Assembly: GCF_900129295.1 (NCBI RefSeq)
Contig: NZ_FQUU01000007.1
Location: 124,001-188,000 of the forward strand
Direction of reading: 5' to 3'
Length of the DNA stretch: 64,000 bases
Source of the DNA: Flavisolibacter ginsengisoli DSM 18119
GTDB lineage: Bacteria > Bacteroidota > Bacteroidia > Chitinophagales > Chitinophagaceae
The first letter of the stretch is position 1, and each line of letters starts with the position of its first letter. The notes under the pieces were generated by a model. It was not told the origin of the DNA and did not search any database. It saw nothing but the letters and a program-made list of their open reading frames with translations. This document shows positions 51,556-61,097 of this stretch, one piece after another. Made by a program: the position numbers and the translations under genes.

Positions 51556-52119
51556 ATGTTACAGGCAGTTTTAGTTAATACTATAAAGCAATTGGAACAA
51601 ATCCAGGAGCTAAACCAGAAGAATTTAAAAACCCATTTAAGCGAACAGGAACAAGCGGAACAAGGTTTTGTTTCCTGGTCGTATCCACTGGAGTTATTAG
51701 TTCAAATGAATGCCCTGGCCAAAAGCGTTATTGCTACCGAGGGCGAACAATTGGCAGGCTATGCACTTACTACGCTGCGGGAAGCAAGCCGTTTCCACAA
51801 AGATCTTGACATCATGTTCAAAGGTTTGGAAGGACTTTTGTATAAGGGGCGACCGCTGTTTTCTTATCGTTTTTACTGCATGGGACAGATTTGCATAGCA
51901 AGGGAATACAGGGGAAAAGGAATCGTGCGGATGCTTTATGATAAGCACAAAGAAGTTTATAGCGGCCAGTATGATTTTTTACTAACGGAAATATCTACAC
52001 GAAACATACGTTCTTTAATAGCTCATGAGAAAATTGGATTTGAAACTATTCATTATCATCGTGACCACATGGATGAATGGGCTGTAGTAATATGGGATTG
52101 GACACAGTCTTCAAAATAA
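51556..52119 (+). CDS. GNAT-family N-acetyltransferase (type 1)
   Basis: The product is 187 residues from the ATG at 51556; a GTG at 51517 would add 13. The acetyl-CoA pyrophosphate loop is visible as ICIAREYRGKGIVRMLYDKH (R/Q-x-x-G-x-G/A type), with a beta-bulge strand LTEISTRNIRSLIAHEKIGFE typical of GNATs. The end DHMDEWAVVIWDW is the last strand. Substrate is unknown. It is divergent from the DUF2007 gene. Confidence 0.85.
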   Translation: MLQAVLVNTIKQLEQIQELNQKNLKTHLSEQEQAEQGFVSWSYPLELLVQMNALAKSVIATEGEQLAGYALTTLREASRFHKDLDIMFKGLEGLLYKGRPLFSYRFYCMGQICIAREYRGKGIVRMLYDKHKEVYSGQYDFLLTEISTRNIRSLIAHEKIGFETIHYHRDHMDEWAVVIWDWTQSSK

Positions 52120-52143
52120 ACTCAGTAATACCTAAAATAAACA

Positions 52144-52162
52144 GGCGGCTACATGAGCCGCC
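52144..52162. terminator. Hairpin between convergent genes
   Basis: GGCGGCT (52144-52150) and AGCCGCC (52156-52162) form a 7-bp GC-rich stem with a 5-nt loop. It lies between the convergent GNAT gene and the gene ending at 52201. No clear T run is present on either side, so terminator function is likely but unproven. Confidence 0.55.
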
Positions 52163-52200
52163 CGATTATCGAGGTTGTTGGTTTTGGATGAGCCTTTATC

Positions 52201-53052
52201 TTAGTTTAATTCTTTGATCCACTGTTGCGCAAAAGTCATAGCTGGTTCAATCACATCTTTACCTGCCCGAAATACCTGCTTCCAGTCATAGGCTTTAGCC
52301 TCGTATACAGGATTGACAAATTTCTTTTTTCCATTTACAAGCTTTAATTCTGCTGAAAAATCTACAGTACTTGCCAGGTCAATAAATTTCTGCAACCTGC
52401 GTTTTATCAACTGCCTGTAGTCGGCAGGATACTGCTCTTCCCATTGCTTCATACTTTCTTCATAAGAAGTCTTATTATTATCCTGGCTCATTTGCTCACT
52501 TTGGTAAAAAAGGTCGATCATCTTGCTGTTGGGATCTTTATAATCTTTCAGGTTATTCTTTAATAGTTCCAGCATGGGCTGCAATGCCTTGACCATTTCC
52601 GGTTTCATGGTCTTCATATTGGCTTCTGTTTCCTTAATGGATTTTTCTGTCTCGTCAATCTTCTCTTTCCTGATCTCTTCCTTGGTTTTCATTTTTTGCT
52701 TATACTGCACAGGCCTTGCATTTTTGCGCTGCAGTTCATATTGATTTTTAAAAGCATCACTGTTTACCTGCTGTTTTACATATACCAAAAGATCTTTAGC
52801 TATGGCCGCTCTATCACCCGCCACAATGTTCCTGGCCTTTTCTGCACCATAATAATAGAAGGCGCCGTTTAAAAAGCTCTCTTCAATATTTCGGATTCCC
52901 TTCTCTTTACTTATTCCCAATTGTTGCCATAGATCGGTATAGATCTTATGCATTTTAAAAGACATGAATGTAAAGGAGACAGCGGTGAATAAAAAAATGG
53001 CTGTAATTGCCTTAATGCTAAGCAGGATATTTTTTCTTGTTGTCGGTTGCAT
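52201..53052 (-). CDS. Membrane-anchored protein of unknown function with coiled coil
   Basis: The product is 283 residues. An N-terminal hydrophobic span (about 14-33, ITAIFLFTAVSFTFMSF) is followed by a periplasmic part rich in Lys, Glu and Met, including the helical KTKEEIRKEKIDETEKSIKE (about 143-162). LWQQLGISKEKGIRNIEES near residue 42 and YDWKQVFRAGKDVIEPAMTF near residue 258 look conserved-type. No enzyme motif was found and no family is recognised. It is probably a lineage-specific envelope protein. Confidence 0.75.
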   Translation of the reverse strand: MQPTTRKNILLSIKAITAIFLFTAVSFTFMSFKMHKIYTDLWQQLGISKEKGIRNIEESFLNGAFYYYGAEKARNIVAGDRAAIAKDLLVYVKQQVNSDAFKNQYELQRKNARPVQYKQKMKTKEEIRKEKIDETEKSIKETEANMKTMKPEMVKALQPMLELLKNNLKDYKDPNSKMIDLFYQSEQMSQDNNKTSYEESMKQWEEQYPADYRQLIKRRLQKFIDLASTVDFSAELKLVNGKKKFVNPVYEAKAYDWKQVFRAGKDVIEPAMTFAQQWIKELN

Positions 53053-53301
53053 GGTTATAATTTTTCAGGTGTAAAATTGCCTGGCTTCTTATAGGCTGGC
53101 AAGCTGCAGTTGCATGATTTGTGCAAACAGGGGGATGAATTGGATATTAATTTATATGTTGAAACAATAGAATGCTTTTGTATGTTATTTTACCGTGAGT
53201 TTTCTAAACTTTAACGAAAAATCACTTGCCGGGCGGTAAAGTATTTTAGATTCGTGAAAATGGACTGCCTGATGGCAACCAATAAACCTTGCTGATCGTT
53301 T

Positions 53302-55686
53302 ATGAGCTCCTTCTTTCCTGTTACGGACCACTACATTGATAAAGAAAATGACAACATTGATCCAATGGATCAAATAAACCTGCTGGCAGATGCCATGCCT
53401 CAATTGGTATGGATAGCGAAGCCGAATGGGGAAGTAGTGTATTACAATAACCGTGTATCGGATTTTTCAGGAGCCTATAAGGATGAATCAGGAAAATGGA
53501 GTTGGGAGGGATTATTACATCCTGATGATAAGATACCCACTGAACAGGCCTGGACCGAAGCAATAAGGACTGGAGGTATCTATGAAAAAGAGCACAGGGT
53601 AAAGATGAAAGATGGCAGTTATTGCTGGCACCTGAGTCGTGCATTTCCGCAAAAAGATCAACATGGAAACATACTGCGGTGGATGGGCACTGCTACTGAT
53701 ATAGACGAGCAAAAACAGGTAGAACAAAAAATAAAGGAAGCTGAAGAACGCTGGCGCACTGCGCTTGAGTCTACAGAAATGGGTACCTGGGAATATGACC
53801 CCACCCACAAAACTTTTTTTCTATCCGATGTAGCCAAAAAGATCAGGGGGATAGGACCTGAATTTGATAAACCTTTTGAGATCCACAGGGAAACGATATT
53901 TCCAGAAGATGTACAAATGGTTATTGATGCCATGGAAGATGCATTGAAGAAAGGTGAAGAAAATGTTTTCCAGGTAGCCTACAGGGTTTACAAAAAAGGA
54001 CATGAAGAACTATACTGGATACGATCTATAGGTAAAGTGATCTGTGATAAGGATAAAAAACCCCAGAGAGTGATCGGTATCATGCAGGACATCACTGCCC
54101 AAAAGGCAGCTGAAGAGAAACTGCAATACCTGGCTACTCTTACACAGAACATTGCTGATGCAGTAATAGGCACAGACCTGGAGCAAAAGATCACCAACTG
54201 GAATAAGGGTGCCGAAGATTTGTATGGCTGGAAAAAGGAGGAGATCATGGGCAAAAATGCTGATGTCTTGCTCCAGACCGAATTTATTTCACAGGGTGAC
54301 AGGGAGACATGGGAATATGAATTTAACACCACAGGACACTGGGATGGCGAAGTACACCAAAAGCACAAAGATGGCCACCAGCTTATCATCATGGTTTCTG
54401 TAGCCAGGATGAAGGATGCGAAGGGTGTTTATATCGGCGCTGTTGCCGTAAACAAAGATGTAACCGAACAACGCAAGGCAGCTCAATTATTGAAAGAGAG
54501 TGAATCGAGGTTCAGGGTTTTGACCAATACGATCCCGCAGATCGTTTGGGTGAGTTCGGCAGAAGGGCACATGGAGTATTTAAATGATCAGTGGTACCGG
54601 AGCACTGGTCAACCTGTTAGTGAAGCATTGCAGAACCGCATAGAAATGATGCACCCGGGCGATGTGCAGATAATGTCTGAGAAATGGGAAAAAGCATTAA
54701 GAGAGGGAAGGCCCTTCATTGCTGAATACAGGTTGAAAAATAGAGTGACCGGAAACTACCGTTGGTTTTTTTGCAATATCCAACCTCTCAGGAATGATGA
54801 AGGGAAGATCTTAAAATGGATTGGAGCCTCAACAGATATCCAGCACTTTAAAGATATTTCCGTGCTGTTGGAACAACAGGTGCAGGAACGTACCCTTGAA
54901 CTAGAGAAATTGAATAAGACACTGCTTGACAAGGCAGAAGAATTAAGGCGCTCGAATGAAGATCTGCAACAATTTGCCCATGTGGCCAGCCATGACCTAA
55001 AGGAACCACTACGTAAGATCAAAACATATGGCAGCCGCCTCGTGGAAGAATATGGTGATATGCTGCCTGCTAAAGCTAAATCTTACCTGGACAAGATGGA
55101 ATCTGCAGCCACCCGGATGAACAGCATGATTGATGGTGTTTTAGGCTATTCTATGCTGGGTGCTACAGAGCAGGTTATTGAAACTATTGACTTGAATGAC
55201 CTGCTTGACAACATACAAAACGACCTGGAGATACTCGTAGAACAAAAACAGGCAATTATCGAGTATGAAAATCTTCCTGCAATAGAGGGCTCTTCCATAT
55301 TGTTGTATCAATTGTTCTATAATCTCATCAATAACTCCCTAAAATTTTCCGTTTCGGGTATACAACCCAGGATCTGCATTTCCTGTTCTGATTATAACGT
55401 GGCTCAGGTAAAGGAAAATAGTCCTCTAAAACCTGGAATACAATACCAACGCATTTCTGTATCGGATAATGGTATTGGTTTTGAACAAGCCTATGCGCAA
55501 AAGATCTTTAAAACCTTTACCCGTTTGAATGCAAAGGATAAATATGAAGGAACAGGGCTTGGGCTTTCTTTGTGCAAAAAGATAGTAGAGCGACATAACG
55601 GCACTATTGAGGCGGAAGGGAAACTTAATGAAGGGGCAGTGTTTATTATTGTTTTACCCCAACAACAGCCAATAAAATATGCATAA
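53302..55686 (+). CDS. Multi-PAS soluble sensor histidine kinase
   Basis: The product is 794 residues with no transmembrane segment, so it should be cytosolic. Four PAS/PAC modules are visible at about 22-140, 147-275, 281-400 and 408-528, each ending in a PAC-like W-x-G-x-x-x-D-I pattern. A coiled linker (about 530-565) leads to the HisKA domain with phospho-acceptor His in HVASHDLKEPLRK and to HATPase_c with LFYNLINNSLKF, VSDNGIGFE and GTGLGLSLCKKIVERHNG. No response regulator is adjacent, so it is an orphan kinase. PAS1-2 have PAS_3 character. No redox cofactor can be assigned. Confidence 0.9.
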   Translation: MSSFFPVTDHYIDKENDNIDPMDQINLLADAMPQLVWIAKPNGEVVYYNNRVSDFSGAYKDESGKWSWEGLLHPDDKIPTEQAWTEAIRTGGIYEKEHRVKMKDGSYCWHLSRAFPQKDQHGNILRWMGTATDIDEQKQVEQKIKEAEERWRTALESTEMGTWEYDPTHKTFFLSDVAKKIRGIGPEFDKPFEIHRETIFPEDVQMVIDAMEDALKKGEENVFQVAYRVYKKGHEELYWIRSIGKVICDKDKKPQRVIGIMQDITAQKAAEEKLQYLATLTQNIADAVIGTDLEQKITNWNKGAEDLYGWKKEEIMGKNADVLLQTEFISQGDRETWEYEFNTTGHWDGEVHQKHKDGHQLIIMVSVARMKDAKGVYIGAVAVNKDVTEQRKAAQLLKESESRFRVLTNTIPQIVWVSSAEGHMEYLNDQWYRSTGQPVSEALQNRIEMMHPGDVQIMSEKWEKALREGRPFIAEYRLKNRVTGNYRWFFCNIQPLRNDEGKILKWIGASTDIQHFKDISVLLEQQVQERTLELEKLNKTLLDKAEELRRSNEDLQQFAHVASHDLKEPLRKIKTYGSRLVEEYGDMLPAKAKSYLDKMESAATRMNSMIDGVLGYSMLGATEQVIETIDLNDLLDNIQNDLEILVEQKQAIIEYENLPAIEGSSILLYQLFYNLINNSLKFSVSGIQPRICISCSDYNVAQVKENSPLKPGIQYQRISVSDNGIGFEQAYAQKIFKTFTRLNAKDKYEGTGLGLSLCKKIVERHNGTIEAEGKLNEGAVFIIVLPQQQPIKYA

Positions 55687-55700
55687 GGCCAACTTAATTC

Positions 55701-56255
55701 TTACGATATAAATTGGGGTTTGTTACGTTTGGCTTTCTGAATAAAGTCGGAATGTAACTGCCATTTCATTAAACCATCGTTTGCTCCCAGGAAAACAAAC
55801 CCATTTTTTTGAAGCACACGTTGTGAGGCAATGTTATCAGGTAGCGTTTCGGCTCTTACCGACCGAACATATTTTTGGTTCATAGCCCAAAGGCAAAGCA
55901 CTTCCACGGCTTCGGTGATATATCCTTTTCTTTCGTAGGCGGGGTATATTCCATACCCGATCTCAACACTGCCATTTTCGCAAGGTTCACCCTTAAAACA
56001 CAGGTCACCGATCATGCAATTGTGTTCTTTACTGATCATGGTCCAAAGCGTGAAAAAATGAAAGTTCCTATTGTCCTCCATGCCTGGCAACAATGTGTTT
56101 TGCAAAGCCTCTTTTAAATCCGGGTGAATGTGCCTTGGATGCCATTGAATATTCAGTTCTTTCTCCAGGGAACCATCATTTTGCAAATACAGTTTTAATT
56201 GCTCAAATGATAATGGGTATAGGTACAACCTATCTGTTTCAATGCTATGCTTCAT
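55701..56255 (-). CDS. GNAT-family N-acetyltransferase (RimJ/RimL-like)
   Basis: The product is 184 residues. IETDRLYLYPLSFEQLKLYL is the RimL-like opening, then VEIGYGIYPAYERKGYITEAVEVLCLWA holds the acetyl-CoA loop, and AETLPDNIASQRVLQKNGFVF is the typical final helix with the conserved N-x-x-S-x-x-x-L-x-K-x-G-F pattern. Substrate may be a protein N-terminus or small molecule. It is convergent with the kinase gene; only 14 nt separate their ends and no hairpin lies between. Confidence 0.88.
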   Translation of the reverse strand: MKHSIETDRLYLYPLSFEQLKLYLQNDGSLEKELNIQWHPRHIHPDLKEALQNTLLPGMEDNRNFHFFTLWTMISKEHNCMIGDLCFKGEPCENGSVEIGYGIYPAYERKGYITEAVEVLCLWAMNQKYVRSVRAETLPDNIASQRVLQKNGFVFLGANDGLMKWQLHSDFIQKAKRNKPQFIS

Positions 56256-56501
56256 CGTCGATAATGTTATAAACTAAAAATGGAGTAATTATTCTTCAGT
56301 TTCCAATGACAATGGAATCATTTGAGAATTTACATGAATGAATTGCAGTAAGCGCAATTTTTATTTCAAAACTTTTACATTAAATGTTATCTCAGGCATG
56401 CTATTAGCTCTGTTTATTATGTATAAATCTGCATTTTTACCCTTCCACTACCTATGATTTAGTTTATAAGTCTTCCTGTGAACGACAAAAAGGGGTCAGT
56501 T

Positions 56502-57425
56502 ATGAAAAAGGTATACCTGTTGCTTCGCAACAACCATGAAAAAGGACCATTTACGGTAGAAGAATTACTACAACAACATTTACGGCCAACAGATCTTGTG
56601 TGGGTGGAAGGAATCAGTCTTGCCTGGTCCTATCCATTTGAAGTACCAGAATTGAAGACCTATTTCAGTGGCGCCCCTTATACCCTTCCATCAGTGCATC
56701 ACCAGATAACCGAGTCGTCTCACAATGATGATATTGAACTGAGAGCAGAAGAGATCCGGCAAAAGATCCTGTCTTTCACACCAACATACTATACTACCAG
56801 GCCGTTACCGCAAAATCCTTTACATAAAATATCGTTGCCCTCTTTTAAAAAAGATGAGATAGAACTCATTGATCATAGAAAAAAAGAAACCCATGCTTTT
56901 GAATGGTTGTCAGCTGCCATGATAACCATGGTGGTTGTAGCGGGCTTTTTTGGAGGTCAGCGATTAATTTTAAGTCAAAGACACCAGGGCAATCCTGTAG
57001 TAACAAGATCTGTAAATGCTGATACCCATGCTGCAAAATCTAACAACAATATCCCCAATAATAGGGTATCCACAACCCCCGTTGTTTCTGATACCAGTTC
57101 CAATATTGTTGACAGCATTACCACACCAGAAAAACCAGTGAGTACCATGGCATTTAAATCTCCAAAGCCTAAGGACACTGCTAAAAAAGTAGTTGTAAAG
57201 GATACCGCAGCCAATAGTGTGGCACTAACCGAACCACCACCCCAGGTAGTAGCAGAACCGGAAAAAAAGCCTGTCGAACAAGTTATAAAAGATACTGTGG
57301 TCCAGGTCCCTGAAGAAAAAAAGAAAACGTTTGGGCAGGTATTGAAAGGATTGTTCAGGAAAAAGAAAAAGAACCAGGAACAGCCAGTTGAAACCCATGC
57401 TACTGACTCCTCATCCGGGAAGTAA
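56502..57425 (+). CDS. GYF_2-domain membrane protein
   Basis: The product is 307 residues from the ATG at 56502; a GTG at 56478 would add 8. Residues about 1-60 match GYF_2 (YLLLRNNHEKGPFTVEELL, VWVEGISLAWSYPFE). A single transmembrane span follows at about 150-165 (AAMITMVVVAGFFGG). The periplasmic side is Thr/Val/Pro/Lys-rich and repetitive (KDTAKKVVVKDTAA, KDTVVQVPEEKK), ending in a basic GLFRKKKKN segment. GYF_2 in bacteria is thought to bind proline-rich or membrane partners. The function of this protein is unknown. Confidence 0.82.
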   Translation: MKKVYLLLRNNHEKGPFTVEELLQQHLRPTDLVWVEGISLAWSYPFEVPELKTYFSGAPYTLPSVHHQITESSHNDDIELRAEEIRQKILSFTPTYYTTRPLPQNPLHKISLPSFKKDEIELIDHRKKETHAFEWLSAAMITMVVVAGFFGGQRLILSQRHQGNPVVTRSVNADTHAAKSNNNIPNNRVSTTPVVSDTSSNIVDSITTPEKPVSTMAFKSPKPKDTAKKVVVKDTAANSVALTEPPPQVVAEPEKKPVEQVIKDTVVQVPEEKKKTFGQVLKGLFRKKKKNQEQPVETHATDSSSGK

Positions 57426-57453
57426 ATCCAGGAGCTATACTATAAAATAAAAA

Positions 57454-57488
57454 AAGGTTATTTACCGGAAAAAAGAGTAAATAACCTT
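57454..57488. terminator. Bidirectional terminator hairpin
   Basis: AAGGTTATTTAC (57454-57465) pairs perfectly with GTAAATAACCTT (57477-57488). It sits between convergent genes, and an A-rich tract before the stem gives a T run on the minus strand. Confidence 0.65.
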
Positions 57489-57517
57489 ATGACAAATCAC
57501 TTACTTAAATAATTACA

Positions 57518-58237
57518 TTATTTGGAACTTAGGTCCTTTTTTAAGAACAGTAACTCGGACCACGAATGATCAACCGCGGCACGTATAAGTTGGTTATAAT
57601 TATCCCAGGAGCCACTTCCATTAGCTGATTCATATCGCTCCTTCATGGGTGCCCTGAAACCACGTTCTCTTTCTTTCAGACCATTCTTATACCTTGTAAC
57701 CAAAGCCATTTGTGGCTCTCCGGAAGAACTGCTTTCATACACCGCAATAGTTTGCGAACTGGCATCCCATGTCTTTTTGAGCTTTTTGATTATATCTTCC
57801 AGGTCGCCACCATAGCCAGGTTTGGAATAAACATGGGTAATGGCAATTTTATCTGAATAAGCCGTAAGATCAACGGAGCTTAGGTCTGCCCGGTAAACGG
57901 AATAGCTGATGGAGCCGCGTTCGGTTAACAATGGAGCAATATTCTTATCCCAATCAGCAGTATGCTCTGCTCCAAGATCACCTCTTTTATCAATAGCATC
58001 CCAGGAACTGGGACCTTCTGTGATATGATAGCCCCCTGCATCAGGACCAGATTCAATAGTATACACACGCCAGGCAAAATCTCCTTTGTGGTATTTCTGG
58101 GCATGTGCTCCCAATGCTTTTTCGAACATTTGTACCTTGTCTTGTTTGGGAAATACCCGGTTAACTGAAACAACAGTTTTCTCCTGGGAGAATGCAATGA
58201 AAGGAAGGGCTAGTAAGCCTGTTAAAAACTTTCTCAT
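57518..58237 (-). CDS. Exported protein of unknown function
   Basis: The product is 239 residues with a signal peptide (LTGLLALPFIAFSQ, about 5-18). The mature part starts VVSVNRVFPKQDKVQMFEKALGAHAQKYHKGDFAWRVY and contains GPDAGGYHITEGPSSWDAIDKRGD, which resembles a dimeric alpha+beta-barrel (ABM-like) repeat; a second half begins near AITHVYSKPGYGG. No catalytic residue is obvious. The stop lies 30 nt from a bidirectional terminator shared with the GYF_2 gene. Confidence 0.78.
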   Translation of the reverse strand: MRKFLTGLLALPFIAFSQEKTVVSVNRVFPKQDKVQMFEKALGAHAQKYHKGDFAWRVYTIESGPDAGGYHITEGPSSWDAIDKRGDLGAEHTADWDKNIAPLLTERGSISYSVYRADLSSVDLTAYSDKIAITHVYSKPGYGGDLEDIIKKLKKTWDASSQTIAVYESSSSGEPQMALVTRYKNGLKERERGFRAPMKERYESANGSGSWDNYNQLIRAAVDHSWSELLFLKKDLSSK

Positions 58238-58551
58238 GAGCGTAGCTTTTATGGTTAAAAATTAAAGAAATGACCAGTAAAATGACGGATGGGAAAGTTT
58301 AAAAGGGAGACGTTTATACCTGATGAATCCTAAGTTACTTTGATTTTTATAAGGTTACAAAAATAGTTTTCTACCTGGCTAATAATGTAAAATATTATTG
58401 ATTTTACACTAAGGGCATGAAGGATTATATCTCTATTTCATTTCAATTGCTATGCATATTTCGTCTTAGATACTTGTTTATTATAAACAAGGAACATATT
58501 ATCGCAATAAAAAAAGCGGCTGGTAGCCGCTTTTCAAACAGTATGTAGTAA
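58238..58551. other. Intergenic region with inverted repeats
   Basis: These 314 bp hold an 8-bp inverted repeat TGTAAAAT/ATTTTACA (58386-58408) and the terminator at 58512-58534 for the minus-strand gene to the right. The part near 58238 should be the promoter of the exported-protein gene. No coding frame was recognised. Confidence 0.5.
58512..58534 (-). terminator. Intrinsic terminator after the Gly-zipper gene
   Basis: AAAAGCGGCT (58512-58521) and AGCCGCTTTT (58525-58534) give a 10-bp stem with a 3-nt loop. On the minus strand the stem ends in a T run. It lies 17 nt past the stop codon. Confidence 0.85.
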
Positions 58552-59058
58552 TTAATAACGTCCGTCTTTTTTATCCTTGGCACGGCCAATACCATAACCA
58601 ACACCGGCACCTAAAATTCCACCGACCACACCACCTACTACACGATTTCTTTTATTGATAATAGCACCAGCAGCACCACCGGCTACCCCACCTATAACAG
58701 CGCCTTTGGCAGCCTTGCTCCATCCTTTTTTAGCCTTTGCTGTATTAGATGAAGAAGAATTCATAGAACCACTGCTATAAGAACGGCTTCTTGAAGTCGA
58801 ACGGGATGTTCTGTTAGAAACTGCAGCTGGAGCTGAAGCAAATTGCTGAGCCTGACCCTGGTCTTGTATATTAGGCAACTCATTCTGCGCTTTCCAGGCC
58901 TGGAACTGTGATAAGCCAGCAGTATCTGCTGCCAATCTTAATGAATCGGCCACTTTACGCGCCACATCTTCATTGTTCACTTTAGGATTGCTGTTACATG
59001 CCACAAATAAAGTGGACATTATAGAAATTGCCAGGAATGCAAATAATATCTTTTTCAT
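58552..59058 (-). CDS. Glycine-zipper lipoprotein
   Basis: The product is 168 residues from the ATG at 59058 (MKKILFAFL); starts at 59067 and 59091 are also in frame. The lipobox is FVAC (about Cys21). A Ser/Arg-rich stretch (about 85-110) leads to a glycine zipper of the YMGG type: GAVIGGVAGGAAGAII and VVGGVVGGILGAGVGYGIG (about 118-160), which can form paired membrane helices. It is likely an outer-membrane-associated protein. A strong terminator follows. The gene has no obvious operon partner. Confidence 0.83.
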   Translation of the reverse strand: MKKILFAFLAISIMSTLFVACNSNPKVNNEDVARKVADSLRLAADTAGLSQFQAWKAQNELPNIQDQGQAQQFASAPAAVSNRTSRSTSRSRSYSSGSMNSSSSNTAKAKKGWSKAAKGAVIGGVAGGAAGAIINKRNRVVGGVVGGILGAGVGYGIGRAKDKKDGRY

Positions 59059-59235
59059 AGTCGTCATTTTTGATGGTAAATTTTTATTCATATTCTATCT
59101 CTTTTTGCCAACACCGTGCCATTCATGATAGATTAATGTTAATTGAAGCTCATCTGATTTTTGTCCTATTCACTCCATTGATTTTCAGTGAAATAGGATT
59201 CATGTATTAGTTAATTTTGCAAATATTGATGCTTA

Positions 59236-59919
59236 TTATTGCCATTTTTTGGAAAAGACTTTTTGCAATAAGGTGGTTGTTCTTGCAGAAGAAGTAGTTC
59301 TTACTTCTTTTTCCTTAGCCTCCAGTTGCTGGAACATTTTTTCACTGACCATGCCAGCCATAAGGTTGGCCAGATCAAGATTTAATTTGTTGCCTACCAA
59401 TACCTGGGCGGGCTTAATGATCTTTTCCCATTGTTCGTTGAGCTTATATTCTTGTAAAGCTGTTTTCATGGCTGGCGTGATGGCTCTTCTCAAGCTATCA
59501 CCCACTGAAGAACGTAGATAATCTGTGGCCGATGTTCCACCATTTTTAATAATGCGCATGGCATCAGTAAACTTCATATTGTTGATACCACTTATAAAAA
59601 TAGGTACTGAAGCTGTGGCTGTTTTTTCAGCAGCGGTTCCCAATGTAGTTGTAAACCGATCTATTTCCCCAGTAAGTCCCAATTGATTTAATGTGTTCAG
59701 CGTTTTGCGCATAGATTCAGGAAATAAGGTGGCCATTACTGCTTCTTTACTGAAAGCCCCGGAAAGATTACTCTCTTTTGCGCCCAGTGACAGCATTTCG
59801 CGAATAGCTGCAGCGGCGTCAGCCTCAGTAAGGTTGTAGCTTCCAAAACGCATGCTGCTACAGGAAAAGGAAACGGGAAAAAGGAAAGCAAATAATAATG
59901 GGATAAATAACTTCTTCAT
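59236..59919 (-). CDS. DUF4197 family lipoprotein
   Basis: The product is 227 residues from the ATG at 59919 (MKKLFIPLL); an ATG at 59925 adds two residues. A lipobox-like VSFSC is near residue 18. The rest follows the DUF4197 plan: LTEADAAAAIREMLSLGAKES, LFPESMRKTLNTLNQLG, then AMRIIKNGGTSATDYLR and ITPAMKTALQEYKLNEQWEKI. The conserved G-G-x-x-A-A-T-x-Y/F-L pattern is matched by GGTSATDYL. Function is unknown; homologues are periplasmic and widespread. Confidence 0.87.
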   Translation of the reverse strand: MKKLFIPLLFAFLFPVSFSCSSMRFGSYNLTEADAAAAIREMLSLGAKESNLSGAFSKEAVMATLFPESMRKTLNTLNQLGLTGEIDRFTTTLGTAAEKTATASVPIFISGINNMKFTDAMRIIKNGGTSATDYLRSSVGDSLRRAITPAMKTALQEYKLNEQWEKIIKPAQVLVGNKLNLDLANLMAGMVSEKMFQQLEAKEKEVRTTSSARTTTLLQKVFSKKWQ

Positions 59920-59925
59920 AGTCAT

Positions 59926-60277
59926 GTTTTAAAATGTGCTGGAAATTTGGCTTGGATAGTAGACTACCAAACAATGCATAAGTTTTGCCGCGATTTGTTA
60001 AAATAAAGCAAGGAGAACAAAAGGCCTTTGAAAGGAAGGTGGGAACGAGGCGTGTAAAGCATTATACAACTATACACCTTATTGATTACTCATATATACT
60101 TCGACCTTAGCGCCCTGCACATACTAGCCAAAGGAGATAGGTGTACCTCATTTACTGTGGAGGATTCATCCCAAAAATGCGCAATAAACACATGATCAGG
60201 AGCAGGATTATTTTAGATGCAGGTCATACTATTTTGCTATAGGCAGTGCTAACTTAAAGCAGTCTATAAAAGAAGTT
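59926..60277. other. Intergenic region, nothing recognised
   Basis: These 352 bp separate the divergent DUF4197 and membrane-protein genes and should carry both promoters. No convincing hairpin, repeat, RNA gene or coding frame was found. Confidence 0.5.
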
Positions 60278-60868
60278 ATGCTTGTATATTTTTTTGTATT
60301 CCTGTTTTCATTACTGGTTGACCTGATCCCATTCATTGGTCCTCCGGCATGGACGGTAATGGTCTTTTTGTATTTGAAGTACGATCTTAATATCTGGGTG
60401 GTGTTAGTATGTGGAGTTGTTGGATCTGCTATTGGACGTTATCTTTTTGCTTTGTACATCCCCTACATAAGTTCTAAAGTATTGAATGCAAGAAAAGAAA
60501 CTGATCTCCATTACTTAGGCGATAAGCTTTCGGGCAATAAATGGAGAACACAGGCCTTTGTACTTTTTTATACCCTGATCCCGGTTCCATCCTCACCTCT
60601 TTTTACAGTGGCCGGATTAGCCAAGATCCACCCTATTCGCATCATACCTGCTTTTTTTGCTGGTAAGTTTATCAGCGATGCTATAATGGTAAATGCGGGT
60701 AAGTACGCAGCTGTGAATATTGATAATATCCTGAAAGGCTTTTTTTCCATAAAGGCATTAATGGCAAGTATTGGGGGAGTGAGTTTATTATTCTTTATCT
60801 TATTTATTGACTGGAGGATCCTGCTGCAGCATAAAAGATTCAAACTGAATTTTAGTATTTGGAAGTAG
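60278..60868 (+). CDS. Small multi-span membrane protein, possibly DedA/VTT-like
   Basis: The product is 196 residues with about five hydrophobic segments. LIPFIGPPAWTVMVFLYL at the start and YTLIPVPSSPLFTVAGLAKI near residue 92 are re-entrant-like loops resembling VTT/SNARE-associated (DedA) proteins, followed by FFAGKFISDAIMVNAGKYA. These proteins move lipids or keep membrane potential; the present one is short and the match is loose. It is monocistronic, and its stop codon is TAG. Confidence 0.7.
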   Translation: MLVYFFVFLFSLLVDLIPFIGPPAWTVMVFLYLKYDLNIWVVLVCGVVGSAIGRYLFALYIPYISSKVLNARKETDLHYLGDKLSGNKWRTQAFVLFYTLIPVPSSPLFTVAGLAKIHPIRIIPAFFAGKFISDAIMVNAGKYAAVNIDNILKGFFSIKALMASIGGVSLLFFILFIDWRILLQHKRFKLNFSIWK

Positions 60869-61097
60869 GGTGGCGAATTCAATGGCGAAGTACATAAAAA
60901 AAGAAAAGCACCAAGTTTGCATTTTATATATACCGAAGTACATACTACTTACTAACCCGATGCTTTTGAACTGATCATGACAGGAATCTTTTTGAAGGAA
61001 GTCTGTCGTTCTCGATTCTGAATCTAAATTACTATTTCCAGGAAGGGGTTTCCAAATTTGCTTTTGCACTCTTTGGGCGCATTTTTATTCACAAATA

